Source: an uncultured Saprospiraceae bacterium (GTDB lineage: Bacteria > Bacteroidota > Bacteroidia > Chitinophagales > Saprospiraceae). From it: a stretch of 51,656 nucleotides of DNA. Positions 1 through 9,646 of this stretch are shown piece after piece (positions within the stretch are counted from its first letter, which is position 1; every line of letters begins with the position of its first letter). Below the pieces are notes generated by a model. It was not told the DNA's origin. It worked only from the letters and a program-made list of their open reading frames with translations, and did no database searches. The position numbers and the translations under genes are program-made. The stretch is taken from assembly GCA_937929945.1 (NCBI GenBank), contig CALFUK010000147.1:1-51656 (forward strand), written 5' to 3'.

Positions 1-192
1 AGTAGCAAAAGCACTTTGGAAAGGGGAGTGATCTTATTCATGGGCGTTGACTTATATCCACTTCTCCCCATAAATATAAGCTAATGAATTTTTAGTTGTT
101 GATTTTATAAAGTTTTAAGCTAGTTAAAAGTCTGATGACTCACGGAAATGGATCCAGTAGTTCACTCATCATAAGCTTTATGATATACTTTT

Positions 193-3100
193 TTACAAGT
201 TATTTTTATCTGTTGCTTTTCTATAAGTCAATGGAGATTTTTTATACAATTTATGAAATGATCGCGTATAATAATTGGGGCTGCTGAAACCGACTTCGTA
301 GGCAATTTCGGCGATGTTTTTTTCTGGATCTTCTAATAGTTCTAAGCTTTTCTGCAATCTAATCTTATTGATATAATTATTAATACTCAGTCCGGTGAGA
401 GCTTTGACTTTACGGTACAGTTGTGACTGACTGATCTTTAGCGCATGGGCTAATGATTCGGCACCGAGGCTCTCATGTTTTATATTTCGCTGTATGGTCG
501 AGTGTAGTTGTTGTAGGAATTCTTCTTCTTGTATTTTTGTATTTGAGAACGCCTGTGGAGCTGTAGCTGCTGCATTCTCTTCCGTCTTGAGAGGGTCGTA
601 TAGAGAGGAGTAGTGATGTCTGAGTCTATTCCTGACTTCCAGTAATTGATCGATTCTGATCAGCAATTCTTCTTTGTTGAAGGGTTTGCTGAGGTAAGCA
701 TCTGCGCCTATTTTGAGGCCGGCGAGCCGATCGATTTCTGATGCTTTGGCAGTGAGCAGTATGATTGGGATGTGGCTGGTGCGAGTATCGGCTTTAAGTG
801 TTTTAGTGAGTTGGTAGCCATCTTTGATTGGCATCATGACATCACTGACGATCAGATCAGGCACGTACTCTATCGCTTTATTGATGCCTTGCTCTCCGTT
901 CACGGCTTCGATGATTTGGTAGGTCTGGCCCAAGACCATCTTGAGATAACTGAATACATCTCTGTTATCCTCAGCAATCAGTAAGATGGGTTTTTCATCC
1001 GCTGGATCAATGACTTCTTTGGCAGGCTCAGATGCTTCATTGACCAGATCATCCGCGCTATGCGTCGGTTGAATTGAGTGTAAGCTATGACTTGTTTCGG
1101 CGAGATTAGTGATGGGGATGTGAATGGTGAATGTCGTCCCTGCACCTAGCTGACTCCCCACAGATATATCGCCTCCCATGAGACTGACCATCTCTTTCGT
1201 CAGAGAAAGCCCGATCCCACTGCCATCTACGTGTCGGGTATGTGAGTCGTCTACCTGATAGAAGCGATCAAAGATATGGGGCAAATGATCTGAAGCGATG
1301 CCGATACCATTATCTTTCACCACAAGTAGCAGGCAGGATTGATTCTCACGTTCAGTCTTAGTAGCGTGCATGACGATCTTCCCATTTTCGGGGGTGAACT
1401 TGATGGCATTGGACAGGAGATTATAGGCGATGTGCTGTATCTTCTGTTCGTCATAGTCCATTATTAATGATGGTTGTTCGGAGTAGAAAACCAGTCTTAA
1501 GTCTTTCTCTTTCGCCTTGCTGTAAAAAGACTCGGTCAAGTAGTTGAGGTAGGATATGATGTCACCTTGGATGAGCTGTAAGTCAAGCTGCTGACTGTCG
1601 GACTTGGATAAGTCAAGTAGTTGATTGACCAATGTCAGAAGGTTCTCGCTATTACGATGAATCAGTTGTTGATTTTGAAGGATTTTTTCTTTTTTATCAG
1701 TTGGAAGACTCAGCTGCTTAGTCGTATGAGTTAGTTCATCATTGATGCCCATGATGACTGTGAGAGGTGTCCTGAATTCGTGCGTGATGTTAGTGTATAA
1801 TTTAGTCTTTAAGTCGTCCATCTCTTGTAGTTTTTCGGCTCTAAGTTGTTTTTCGAAGATGGTTTGTTGGGCATTGAGACTTTCTTGGATGGCTGCGTTT
1901 TTTTCTTTTTTTAGATTGAGTGAGCGAAAACCAACATTGAGTGAGAGAGTCATGACTAATAGGATGACACCGATGCTTAAGACATCATCGATGAGGCGTT
2001 TGTTGAGAAATTCAGGCATCCATTCTTCATTCAGAGTCATGGTGAGATGTGCATCATTATTCAGTAAAATGAGACAACTACCTAAAACAACTGGTAGGAT
2101 GGCAAGCGCGATCCAGATTTTGGTTCTTTTAATTCCAGAAGGGGTGATAGTCGTCATATAGATTCCCAAGAATATGCCTATAAAGGTGTATGGTGCAGGT
2201 GTCAGTAAGAGTGGAAATGATCCACCTTCAGAGAAGGAATACCTGAAAATAAATCTGAGATAAGAGATCAACGTCACAACGGAGTATAACGGAATGATCC
2301 GTTTGATAAATGAACTATTTTTTGGGATATTGAGATATTGTGATATGAAAAAGAGACCTCCCATAACAGTCAGATAGACAGATAGGTGAAAGAGTAATTC
2401 ATTATAGTTGACCAATTGAGGCAAAGGGACGTAGCTTGCAAAATTGAACTCGGTAAAGGCCCTGGTCAATAACATACCTAAACCAAAAACAGAGAATGAG
2501 ATGTAAATCAATTCTTTTTCGATCAAGTAAAGAAAGAAAAAGAAGAGAATCTGAATGCCTAAAATGCCGTAAAATAAGTATGCCTTCCTGACTTGTAAGA
2601 GTTGGCACTTGAATAAATCTTCGAAGTCTAAGTGCCACAATGAGAAAGATTCAATCGGATAACTTAAATTCATACCTTCCACTCTGATGAATACATCAAG
2701 GCTGTCCTCTGGTCCCATTTTGAATTCTATCAGATTAGCCCAGAATTCTACTGGTCTTTCTTCTACGGTTATCTTTCTTCCTGCTCGCTGATGAACGTAT
2801 TCTTGTTGTTGATTGTAGCTATATGTATCTATGTAGTCATAGGCGTGCAGATCATTTCCCAATTCTTCGACCAGCTGAAAGATGAATTTTCCACCTGTCG
2901 AACCACGAGCAGTGATATGGCTTTTTAACCAATACACGGTATTCCTTTTAGGTTTTACATCGCTCGCCTTTTTCCACAGAAGGCCAGATTCCAGGTTACG
3001 GATTTCTGAGATGTTAAGGGTGCCTGAAGTATCTGCTAATAACCATAAAGGTTTGATTTCGATACCTTTAAATAGTTCGGTATTGTTAGGTTCAAAGTCT

Positions 3101-3222
3101 CCACTAAGTTGCTGGTAATATGGCGCTATGTCCTGAGTCTGTGCATCCATGAATGGAAATAATACACAACACAGCAAGACTAAAATTTGAGCGATAATAT
3201 GATTATGAGTTCGCTTGATCAG
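193..3222 (-). CDS. Hybrid sensor kinase/receiver/AraC regulator with 7TM-DISM sensor (copy 1)
   Basis: One-piece two-component system predicted to sense an extracytoplasmic ligand and bind DNA through its own C-terminus. Numbered from the TTG at 3177, the order is: periplasmic 7TMR-DISM extracellular-type domain (about 35-190), seven or so membrane segments (198-415), coiled-coil linker, HisKA with phospho-acceptor His466 in THEFRTP, HATPase with N-box NLLSNAIKF and GSGIGLSL, receiver with Asp779 in SDVMMP, and AraC HTH (895-990). Start is uncertain. The first standard start (TTG 3177) leaves only a 13-residue hydrophobic stub before MDAQTQ. The frame stays open to a CTG at 3222, which would give a normal signal peptide beginning MIK, like the paralogue upstream; I use that as the outer bound. 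It would overlap the upstream gene's stop by 20 bases. Function of the family is established; the ligand and target genes are unknown. Confidence 0.9.
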   Translation of the reverse strand: MIKRTHNHIIAQILVLLCCVLFPFMDAQTQDIAPYYQQLSGDFEPNNTELFKGIEIKPLWLLADTSGTLNISEIRNLESGLLWKKASDVKPKRNTVYWLKSHITARGSTGGKFIFQLVEELGNDLHAYDYIDTYSYNQQQEYVHQRAGRKITVEERPVEFWANLIEFKMGPEDSLDVFIRVEGMNLSYPIESFSLWHLDFEDLFKCQLLQVRKAYLFYGILGIQILFFFFLYLIEKELIYISFSVFGLGMLLTRAFTEFNFASYVPLPQLVNYNELLFHLSVYLTVMGGLFFISQYLNIPKNSSFIKRIIPLYSVVTLISYLRFIFRYSFSEGGSFPLLLTPAPYTFIGIFLGIYMTTITPSGIKRTKIWIALAILPVVLGSCLILLNNDAHLTMTLNEEWMPEFLNKRLIDDVLSIGVILLVMTLSLNVGFRSLNLKKEKNAAIQESLNAQQTIFEKQLRAEKLQEMDDLKTKLYTNITHEFRTPLTVIMGINDELTHTTKQLSLPTDKKEKILQNQQLIHRNSENLLTLVNQLLDLSKSDSQQLDLQLIQGDIISYLNYLTESFYSKAKEKDLRLVFYSEQPSLIMDYDEQKIQHIAYNLLSNAIKFTPENGKIVMHATKTERENQSCLLLVVKDNGIGIASDHLPHIFDRFYQVDDSHTRHVDGSGIGLSLTKEMVSLMGGDISVGSQLGAGTTFTIHIPITNLAETSHSLHSIQPTHSADDLVNEASEPAKEVIDPADEKPILLIAEDNRDVFSYLKMVLGQTYQIIEAVNGEQGINKAIEYVPDLIVSDVMMPIKDGYQLTKTLKADTRTSHIPIILLTAKASEIDRLAGLKIGADAYLSKPFNKEELLIRIDQLLEVRNRLRHHYSSLYDPLKTEENAAATAPQAFSNTKIQEEEFLQQLHSTIQRNIKHESLGAESLAHALKISQSQLYRKVKALTGLSINNYINKIRLQKSLELLEDPEKNIAEIAYEVGFSSPNYYTRSFHKLYKKSPLTYRKATDKNNL

Positions 3223-6200
3223 AGGTGTTTTTAGCTAACGATTTTTTAACAGACAACGGAGATTTTTTATAAAATTTGTGAAAAGATCTGGAATAATAAC
3301 TAGGACTACTGAAACCGACTTCATAGGCTATTTCTGCAATGTCTTTTTCAGTGTTCTGTAGGAGTTCAAGACTTTTCTGAAGCCTAAACTTACTGATATA
3401 ATTGTTAATGCTCAGTCCAGTTAAGGCCTTAATTTTACGATACAGCTGGGATTGGCTGATGCCCGATTCTTGAGCGAGATAATCTGCGCTGAGATTTTCA
3501 TTTTTGATGTTTTTCAGGATTATTTTTTGTAAATACTGCAAGAATTCTTCTTCTCGAACGTGTGTTTTGGCAGATTCTGGCTGTGGAGATTCTGTTTTTT
3601 CTGCAGCAGTTACATGTCGCTCATTTACAGATGCATTCAGAGTCGAGTAGTGGTTTCTGAGTCTATTTCTAACTTCCAGTAATTGATCGATTCTGATGAG
3701 TAATTCTTCCTTGTTGAAGGGTTTGCTGAGATAAGCATCTGCGCCTATTTTGAGACCGGCGAGCCGATCGATTTCTGATGCTTTGGCAGTGAGTAGGATG
3801 ATCGGGATATGGCTGGTGCGCGTATCTTCTTTCAGTACACTGGTCAGCTCGTAGCCATCTTTAATCGGCATCATCACATCACTGATGATCAGGTCAGGTA
3901 CATATTTTAAAGCTTTGGTAATGCCTTGTTCTCCATTGATGGCTTCGATGATTTGGTAGGTCTGCCCTAGGACCATCTTCAGATAACTGAATACATCTCT
4001 GTTGTCCTCAGCAATCAGTAAGATTGGTTTTTCATCCGCTGGATTAATCGTCTCTGTAGCCAGGTCAGATGATTCGAATGAAGCCTCGTGATGTCTTTGT
4101 GTGAGGCGAATGGAGCTCTGAGACGGGGCTCTTTTAGCTTGGTTAGTGATCGGAATGTGAATGGTAAATGTCGTACCAACGGCCAGCTGACTTTCTACTA
4201 TGATGGTACCTTTCATCAGTCGGACCATCTCCTTTGTCAGAGAAAGCCCGATCCCACTGCCATCTACGTGTCGTGTATGTGAGTCGTCTACCTGATAGAA
4301 GCGATCAAAGATATGGGGCAAATGATCTGAAGCGATGCCGATGCCATTATCTTTCACTACAAGTTGCAGGCAGGATTGATCCTCACGCTCAGTTTGAGCA
4401 GCGTGCATGACGATCTTCCCATTTTCAGGGGTGAACTTGATGGCATTGGACAGGAGATTATAGGCGACGTGCTGTATCTTCTGCTCGTCATAATCCATGA
4501 TCAGTGATGATAGCTCAGAGTAAAAGACTAGCCTCACGTTTTTCTCCTTCGCCTTGCTGAAAAATGACTCAGTCAAGTAGTTGAGATAGGATATGATATC
4601 ATCTTGAATAAGCCGTAATTCCAGCTGCTGACCATCGGACTTAGATAAGTCGAGTAGCTGATTGACCAGCGTGAGTAGGTTCTCGCTATTTCGATATATG
4701 ATTTGCTGGTTTTGCAGAAATTTTTCTTTTTTATCGGCAGGAAGACTGAGCTGCTTCGTAGAATCTGTGAGTTCGTCATTAATCCCCATGATGACAGTCA
4801 GAGGCGTTCTGAATTCGTGAGTGATGTTGGTATACAGCTTTGTTTTTAGATCGTCCATTTCCTCGAGTTTTTCAGCGCGGAGTTGCTTTTCAAAAATGGT
4901 TTGCTTTGCTTTTAAATTCTCTTGGATGGCTGCATTTTTTTCTTCTTTTAAGGACTTAGAACGATAGCCTACAGTAAGCGATAGGGTCACCACGAGTAGG
5001 ATGACTGCAATCTTCATGACATCGTCTACATGAAGTGCGTTAATGAAGTCAGGTAGTAGGCCTTCATTATATAGTATGGTCATGATGCTACCTATGATGA
5101 TCGGTATGATTGAAAGCAGTAATAATAGTTTTGATTTTTTGTCAGACAGTGGTGAAGTTAGGATCATATAAATACCAAGCACCAAGGCAAAAAGTGTGTA
5201 GAAGGCCGGCGTTAGAAGCACGGGATAAGAACCCGATTCACTGAATGAATATCTGAACAGAAATCGTAAATAGGAGATGAGAGTTACCATGAGATAAATG
5301 GGTACAAATCGCCTGATGAATTGACTATCGCTCGGGATCTCTAAATACTTAGAGACAAAGAGAATGCCACCCAATATACCTAAGTACACTGATGAGTGAA
5401 AGATGATCTCATTGTGAATGGCTAGTGAAGGCAAGGGGACAAAGCTGGAGAAATTAAATTCTGAGAAGGCCCTGGTTAAAAATAGTCCTAAGCCAAAGAC
5501 AGAGAAATAAACATAAATTTTTTCTCTTTCAATGAGAAATAGAAATAAGAAAAAGAGAATTTGAATACCTAATATGCCATAGAACAGAGCAGACTTAGTC
5601 GCCAGATATATCTGGGTGCTAAATGCATCTTTCATATCGACGTGCCACAGATGGATAGACTCAGGTGGATAGCTGAGGTTCAGGCCTTCCAGCTTCAAGT
5701 ATACAGTTATCGTGTCTCCTAGTGTCAAGTCAATTGGGAGTAGGTTAGCCCAGAATCTGATGGGCCTTTTATCTAGCGGGACGAGTCTGCCTACCTGGTA
5801 TTGCATCTGCTGGCCATTGCCACTAAAGGCATAGGTAGTAATGTAGTCGAATGTATGGAGGTCATTACCCAAAGATTCACCGATGTGAAATACATGTCTG
5901 CCCTTGAAGGATTGATTAGCGATCATCTTCGTTTTGATCCAATAGTTTGCATCTCGACTGGGTCTGATTTGATCGGGTGACTGCCAAGACATCTCATAAT
6001 TTTTAAGAATAATATCTTCAATGGAAAGGTACTGAGAGCTATCGACGTAGATCGAAGTTGCTTCTACGAGGGCTCCTCTAAATAATTTAGTCTCACTGGC
6101 CTCAAATGGACTTGAATATTGATAATAAGCTTGATCTGTACTTTGTGTGAAGCTGGTCAATGGACAGCAGATGCATATGATGCATAGGAAGATGCAGAGA

Positions 6201-6235
6201 CAGCATTGATTGAGGGTTTTCCACAATTTTATCAT
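3203..6235 (-). CDS. Hybrid sensor kinase/receiver/AraC regulator with 7TM-DISM sensor (copy 2)
   Basis: Paralogue of the next gene downstream with the same architecture. It has a signal peptide (MIKLWKTLNQCCLCIFLC onward, ending near TSFTQS), a DISM-type periplasmic domain (about 45-200), a multi-pass 7TM block (205-415), a coiled coil, HisKA with His473 in THEFRTP, HATPase, a receiver with Asp786 in SDVMMP, and an AraC HTH at about 905-1000. I chose the ATG at 6235 because it starts a clean signal peptide and sits 7 bases after the stop of the upstream regulator. A longer frame back to 6337 would overlap that gene by 95 bases and adds a non-signal-like N-terminus. The kinase and receiver parts are nearly identical in DNA to copy 1 while the sensor parts have diverged, which points to duplication with later exchange or strong constraint on the core. 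Confidence 0.92.
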   Translation of the reverse strand: MIKLWKTLNQCCLCIFLCIICICCPLTSFTQSTDQAYYQYSSPFEASETKLFRGALVEATSIYVDSSQYLSIEDIILKNYEMSWQSPDQIRPSRDANYWIKTKMIANQSFKGRHVFHIGESLGNDLHTFDYITTYAFSGNGQQMQYQVGRLVPLDKRPIRFWANLLPIDLTLGDTITVYLKLEGLNLSYPPESIHLWHVDMKDAFSTQIYLATKSALFYGILGIQILFFLFLFLIEREKIYVYFSVFGLGLFLTRAFSEFNFSSFVPLPSLAIHNEIIFHSSVYLGILGGILFVSKYLEIPSDSQFIRRFVPIYLMVTLISYLRFLFRYSFSESGSYPVLLTPAFYTLFALVLGIYMILTSPLSDKKSKLLLLLSIIPIIIGSIMTILYNEGLLPDFINALHVDDVMKIAVILLVVTLSLTVGYRSKSLKEEKNAAIQENLKAKQTIFEKQLRAEKLEEMDDLKTKLYTNITHEFRTPLTVIMGINDELTDSTKQLSLPADKKEKFLQNQQIIYRNSENLLTLVNQLLDLSKSDGQQLELRLIQDDIISYLNYLTESFFSKAKEKNVRLVFYSELSSLIMDYDEQKIQHVAYNLLSNAIKFTPENGKIVMHAAQTEREDQSCLQLVVKDNGIGIASDHLPHIFDRFYQVDDSHTRHVDGSGIGLSLTKEMVRLMKGTIIVESQLAVGTTFTIHIPITNQAKRAPSQSSIRLTQRHHEASFESSDLATETINPADEKPILLIAEDNRDVFSYLKMVLGQTYQIIEAINGEQGITKALKYVPDLIISDVMMPIKDGYELTSVLKEDTRTSHIPIILLTAKASEIDRLAGLKIGADAYLSKPFNKEELLIRIDQLLEVRNRLRNHYSTLNASVNERHVTAAEKTESPQPESAKTHVREEEFLQYLQKIILKNIKNENLSADYLAQESGISQSQLYRKIKALTGLSINNYISKFRLQKSLELLQNTEKDIAEIAYEVGFSSPSYYSRSFHKFYKKSPLSVKKSLAKNTSDQANS

Positions 6236-6242
6236 CGTTCGT

Positions 6243-9200
6243 TTAGATTGTGGTGTTTCTATACAGTTGAGGTGATTTATGAAATAATTTGTGAAATGAT
6301 CTGGAGAAGTAGCTTGGACTGCTAAAGCCCACTTCATAAGCGATTTCTGAGATGTCTTTTTCTGTCTGTTCCAGTAGTTCTAAGCTCTTATACAGTCGTT
6401 GCTGTCTGAGGTAGCCATTGGGTGTCAGACCAGTGACAGCTTTGATTTTCCGATAGAGCTGGGATTTGCTGATGCCTATTTCATTGGAAATCGAATCTAC
6501 CTTTAGCTTGTCATCGCTCATGAGGCGATGTATGATTTTATTTAATTGATTGATGAAGCCTTTTTCCTTAGTGATCATAGTGACCTCTTCTGATACTGAT
6601 GTATCTGCAGGAGTGACTTCCACTTGATGAGCGTAGTGCTGCTGCATGATCTGCCTATTTTCAATCAATGAGCTAATTCTGATCAGTAATTCTTGCTTAT
6701 GGAATGGTTTAGTTAAGTAGGCATCTGCTCCAATACGCAATCCTGCTATCTTATCTTGCTGAGTAGCCTTAGCTGTTAATAGGATGATGGGGATGTGGCT
6801 GGTACTGATGTCTTGCTTTAGCGTTTTGGTTAGCTCGTATCCATCTTTGATCGGCATCATGACATCACTGATGATTAAGTCAGGGATGAATTCTTTTGCC
6901 ATCCGGATACCTTCTTCACCATTTTTTGCACTAACGATATGATAAGGATTCATTAATAATTGTTCGATATAGCGACACACATCTTTATTGTCCTCGACAA
7001 GTAGAATGATCGACTTGTCCTTCATTGATTCTGATGAATGGATGTCTTGACTTTCCAGTAGAGGGTCATAGTGAGACACACCTTGTATGGGATGTAAAGG
7101 TAAAGTCTGTACTGGAGCCTGATTCGTGATCGGTAGAAATACCTTAAATGTCGTGCCCTTTTCTAGATGACTTTCTACAGTAATCTCCCCTCCGAAGAGA
7201 TGGACGATCTCCTTCGTTAAGGCCAGTCCGATGCCACTACCATCTTCACGTCGCGTCTGAGAATTATCCACTTGATAGAATCTTTCAAATATTTGATCAA
7301 GCTTATCTTCAGGAATGCCTATGCCATTGTCATTGACTTTAATATGGAGAGTATCGCGATTTTGCTGCAGAATTTTACTGGCGTGAATGACTATTTTGCC
7401 ATATTCAGGTGAGAATTTGATGGCGTTAGATAATAGATTGTATATCACTTGTTGGATTCTGATATGATCATAGTCCATGATGACTTCTTCTATTTCTGAA
7501 TAGAATAAAAGCCTGATGTTTTTCTCTTCCGCCTTACTGTAAAATGACTCTGTCAGGTAATTCAAAAACATGATGATGTCATCCTGGACCAGATTTAGTT
7601 TGATCAAATTGCTTTCAGATTTTGCCAGGTCTAAGAGCTGATTCACCATGAAGAGTAAGTTGTCACTGTTGCGCTGGATGAGTAGGTGGTTTTGCTTGAT
7701 TCTTTTCTTTGTGCTCTCTGCTATCTCAAGATCAGCGGTGGTCTCCATGATCTCTTCATTCAGACCCATGATCACCGTCAGTGGTGTTCTGAATTCATGT
7801 GTCATATTAGTGTACAGCTGTGATCTTATGGCAGAGAAGGCTTCGGCAGTTTTCTTTTTTTGTTGAGCACTTCGGTAGGTCTGGATAAAGAGCAGCAATA
7901 GCAGTCCTGCGAAGCCAAAGCCAAGCCATTTTATGGTTTTCTGCTGTCTCAGCTCATTTGACTGTGACTGTATCAGAGCTTCTTTTTCTTTGGTTTTGTA
8001 TTCCGTATTGATGCGCTCCATGTTGAGCTGTGACTCCATGAGATGGTTGACATCACGTATGTTGTGTATCAGCATATGATAGCGGTATGCTGAGTCGAGT
8101 TGGTTTTGGGCATTGTAGACCAGTTCTAAATATCCGTAAGCATCTATAAGCCACCGATTGTAGTCTTTTTTAGGGTCGTTGATGATTTCGTAACAAATAC
8201 GCTTAGAGCGCTCGAAGTCGCCCATCCTCCAGTAATAGGCGCTGCGTTTGTGGCTATTCCAATAATCAAAATCGAATCGATCGTCTCCGGCTGTCATCTG
8301 CTCTACATAATCTATGTCTGCGAGTGCTTCTGTATACATAGCAGCTTCTCCATAGATCTCGCCTCTCTTCTGGATGAAGTCATAATATTTCTCTTCGCCC
8401 CAAGATGGGTGAGCTTTGGCCAGAGCTATGGCTTCTCCGATATGTTGCAGCGCTTCATCAAATGTAGTCAGCCGCATGTGATTCGTAGCAGAGTAATAAT
8501 AGGACGTAGCTACGCCTTCATGATTATCTTGTATTTTATATAGCTCTCTAGCCTTCTGAATGTATTCGTTGCTTTGTTCTTCTTTAATAAAATTCGTGAA
8601 GTTTCGCGCCATTTCCATATAGATCTGAGCTAATAACTTGTCGTCATTCATCTTCTCTGATATGTCGATGACCTGGTAGGCAGCACCAATGGCTTTGTCA
8701 TAGCTGAGATCTACAGTGTATATATCTACCAGCACACGATAGGTATTGAATACATCATCTTGAGCACGGGCTATCGTGAAGTGTTCTAGCGCTTCTTCCG
8801 CTCTGCTGACTGCGAGTGGCATATTGAAGATGTCAGTATATAGCCTTGCTAAGTTGAGCTTCATCTTTCCTATCCAGACATCATCCGATAAGCGTTCAGC
8901 TATTTCAAGACCACGCAGGTTATAGTGCAGGGGTAAGGAAGATTCCGTAGCGCTGAGATCATTTATGTTGTCATGTATAAATGTCAGCTTTGCTGTATCG
9001 GGAAGATTAGACTTTATCTTTGACTCGAATAGAAGATAATAACTTTCTTCTTTTTCTAAAAGACCCGTTTTCCTTTTTTTGTCCTGTACGATGGAGTCTG
9101 CATAACTGGAAAGCTCTGCTCTTGATTTGAGGACGGGCTTATAAGTGGGCTTTGTGTTTTCTTCTTCAATTGAAGATAGAAGTTCAGAATCAAGGCTTGA

Positions 9201-9323
9201 TTGGCCATGACTCAGAGGGTTAAAGAGTAATACGATAATTATGATAACAAAATACCTTTCAATCAGTATTTTGTATGTATTGGTGTACCCGCATGTGAAT
9301 TTTGATCCGACAGTTATCAACAT
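6243..9323 (-). CDS. Hybrid sensor kinase/receiver/AraC regulator with TPR sensor
   Basis: First gene of the likely three-gene regulator operon, 1026 residues. An N-terminal hydrophobic segment (YFVIIIIVLLFNPLSHGQ, about 24-41) should export a helical region with TPR-like repeats (about 60-430). A single membrane helix follows at 461-482 (IKWLGFGFAGLLLLLFIQ). Then come HisKA with His509 in THEFRTP, HATPase (GSGIGLAL), receiver with Asp820 in SDVMMP and a C-terminal AraC HTH (about 925-1022). The cytoplasmic half clearly belongs with the two downstream paralogues, but the sensor is of a different type: TPR instead of 7TM-DISM. This suggests sensor-domain swapping on a shared output chassis. 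TPR-type sensor kinases are widespread in Bacteroidota; the signal here cannot be told from sequence. The start ATG at 9323 gives a long n-region before the hydrophobic core, so a slightly later start is possible. Confidence 0.9.
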   Translation of the reverse strand: MLITVGSKFTCGYTNTYKILIERYFVIIIIVLLFNPLSHGQSSLDSELLSSIEEENTKPTYKPVLKSRAELSSYADSIVQDKKRKTGLLEKEESYYLLFESKIKSNLPDTAKLTFIHDNINDLSATESSLPLHYNLRGLEIAERLSDDVWIGKMKLNLARLYTDIFNMPLAVSRAEEALEHFTIARAQDDVFNTYRVLVDIYTVDLSYDKAIGAAYQVIDISEKMNDDKLLAQIYMEMARNFTNFIKEEQSNEYIQKARELYKIQDNHEGVATSYYYSATNHMRLTTFDEALQHIGEAIALAKAHPSWGEEKYYDFIQKRGEIYGEAAMYTEALADIDYVEQMTAGDDRFDFDYWNSHKRSAYYWRMGDFERSKRICYEIINDPKKDYNRWLIDAYGYLELVYNAQNQLDSAYRYHMLIHNIRDVNHLMESQLNMERINTEYKTKEKEALIQSQSNELRQQKTIKWLGFGFAGLLLLLFIQTYRSAQQKKKTAEAFSAIRSQLYTNMTHEFRTPLTVIMGLNEEIMETTADLEIAESTKKRIKQNHLLIQRNSDNLLFMVNQLLDLAKSESNLIKLNLVQDDIIMFLNYLTESFYSKAEEKNIRLLFYSEIEEVIMDYDHIRIQQVIYNLLSNAIKFSPEYGKIVIHASKILQQNRDTLHIKVNDNGIGIPEDKLDQIFERFYQVDNSQTRREDGSGIGLALTKEIVHLFGGEITVESHLEKGTTFKVFLPITNQAPVQTLPLHPIQGVSHYDPLLESQDIHSSESMKDKSIILLVEDNKDVCRYIEQLLMNPYHIVSAKNGEEGIRMAKEFIPDLIISDVMMPIKDGYELTKTLKQDISTSHIPIILLTAKATQQDKIAGLRIGADAYLTKPFHKQELLIRISSLIENRQIMQQHYAHQVEVTPADTSVSEEVTMITKEKGFINQLNKIIHRLMSDDKLKVDSISNEIGISKSQLYRKIKAVTGLTPNGYLRQQRLYKSLELLEQTEKDISEIAYEVGFSSPSYFSRSFHKLFHKSPQLYRNTTI

Positions 9324-9646
9324 TGAGTGTTTAGAAAGTTCGCGTTTGGTCGTCGTGCCTTGTTTGTCTATGCTGCGTTCAGAAGTCTGTCATTAGTTCG
9401 CTTTCTACTACTTGGCCAGTTCTTCTTACTAATTAACAATAGATAACAATGTACTGATCCTAATAATACTAATAAGATGTGACTTTTACGTCCTATTAGG
9501 CCAGTTTAAGAATGTTAAAATTTTAGATACTTTACTCATTATCAAGTATATGTATGAGAATGATCTGAATGTTTGAATCGATAGAATAAGAGAATACCGC
9601 GGAAGCAAGTGAGAATATCAGCGCTCAGTAGCGATCGATTGATGAG
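9324..9646. other. Intergenic region, 323 bases, no gene seen
   Basis: Lies between the regulator operon and the two small secreted-protein genes, all on the minus strand. It is AT-rich in its middle (around 9420-9560) and should contain the promoter of the regulator operon. I see no convincing Bacteroidota -7/-33 element, terminator hairpin or small gene. Confidence 0.5.

Noticed and set aside
168-184. Short AT-rich hairpin followed by T-run left of the first regulator
   Set aside because: T-run is on the plus strand, but the nearby gene ends on the minus strand and no plus-strand gene is present; stem of 7 weak pairs.
6236-6337. Longer N-terminus for the second regulator
   Set aside because: Would overlap the upstream regulator by 95 bases and hide a good signal peptide.
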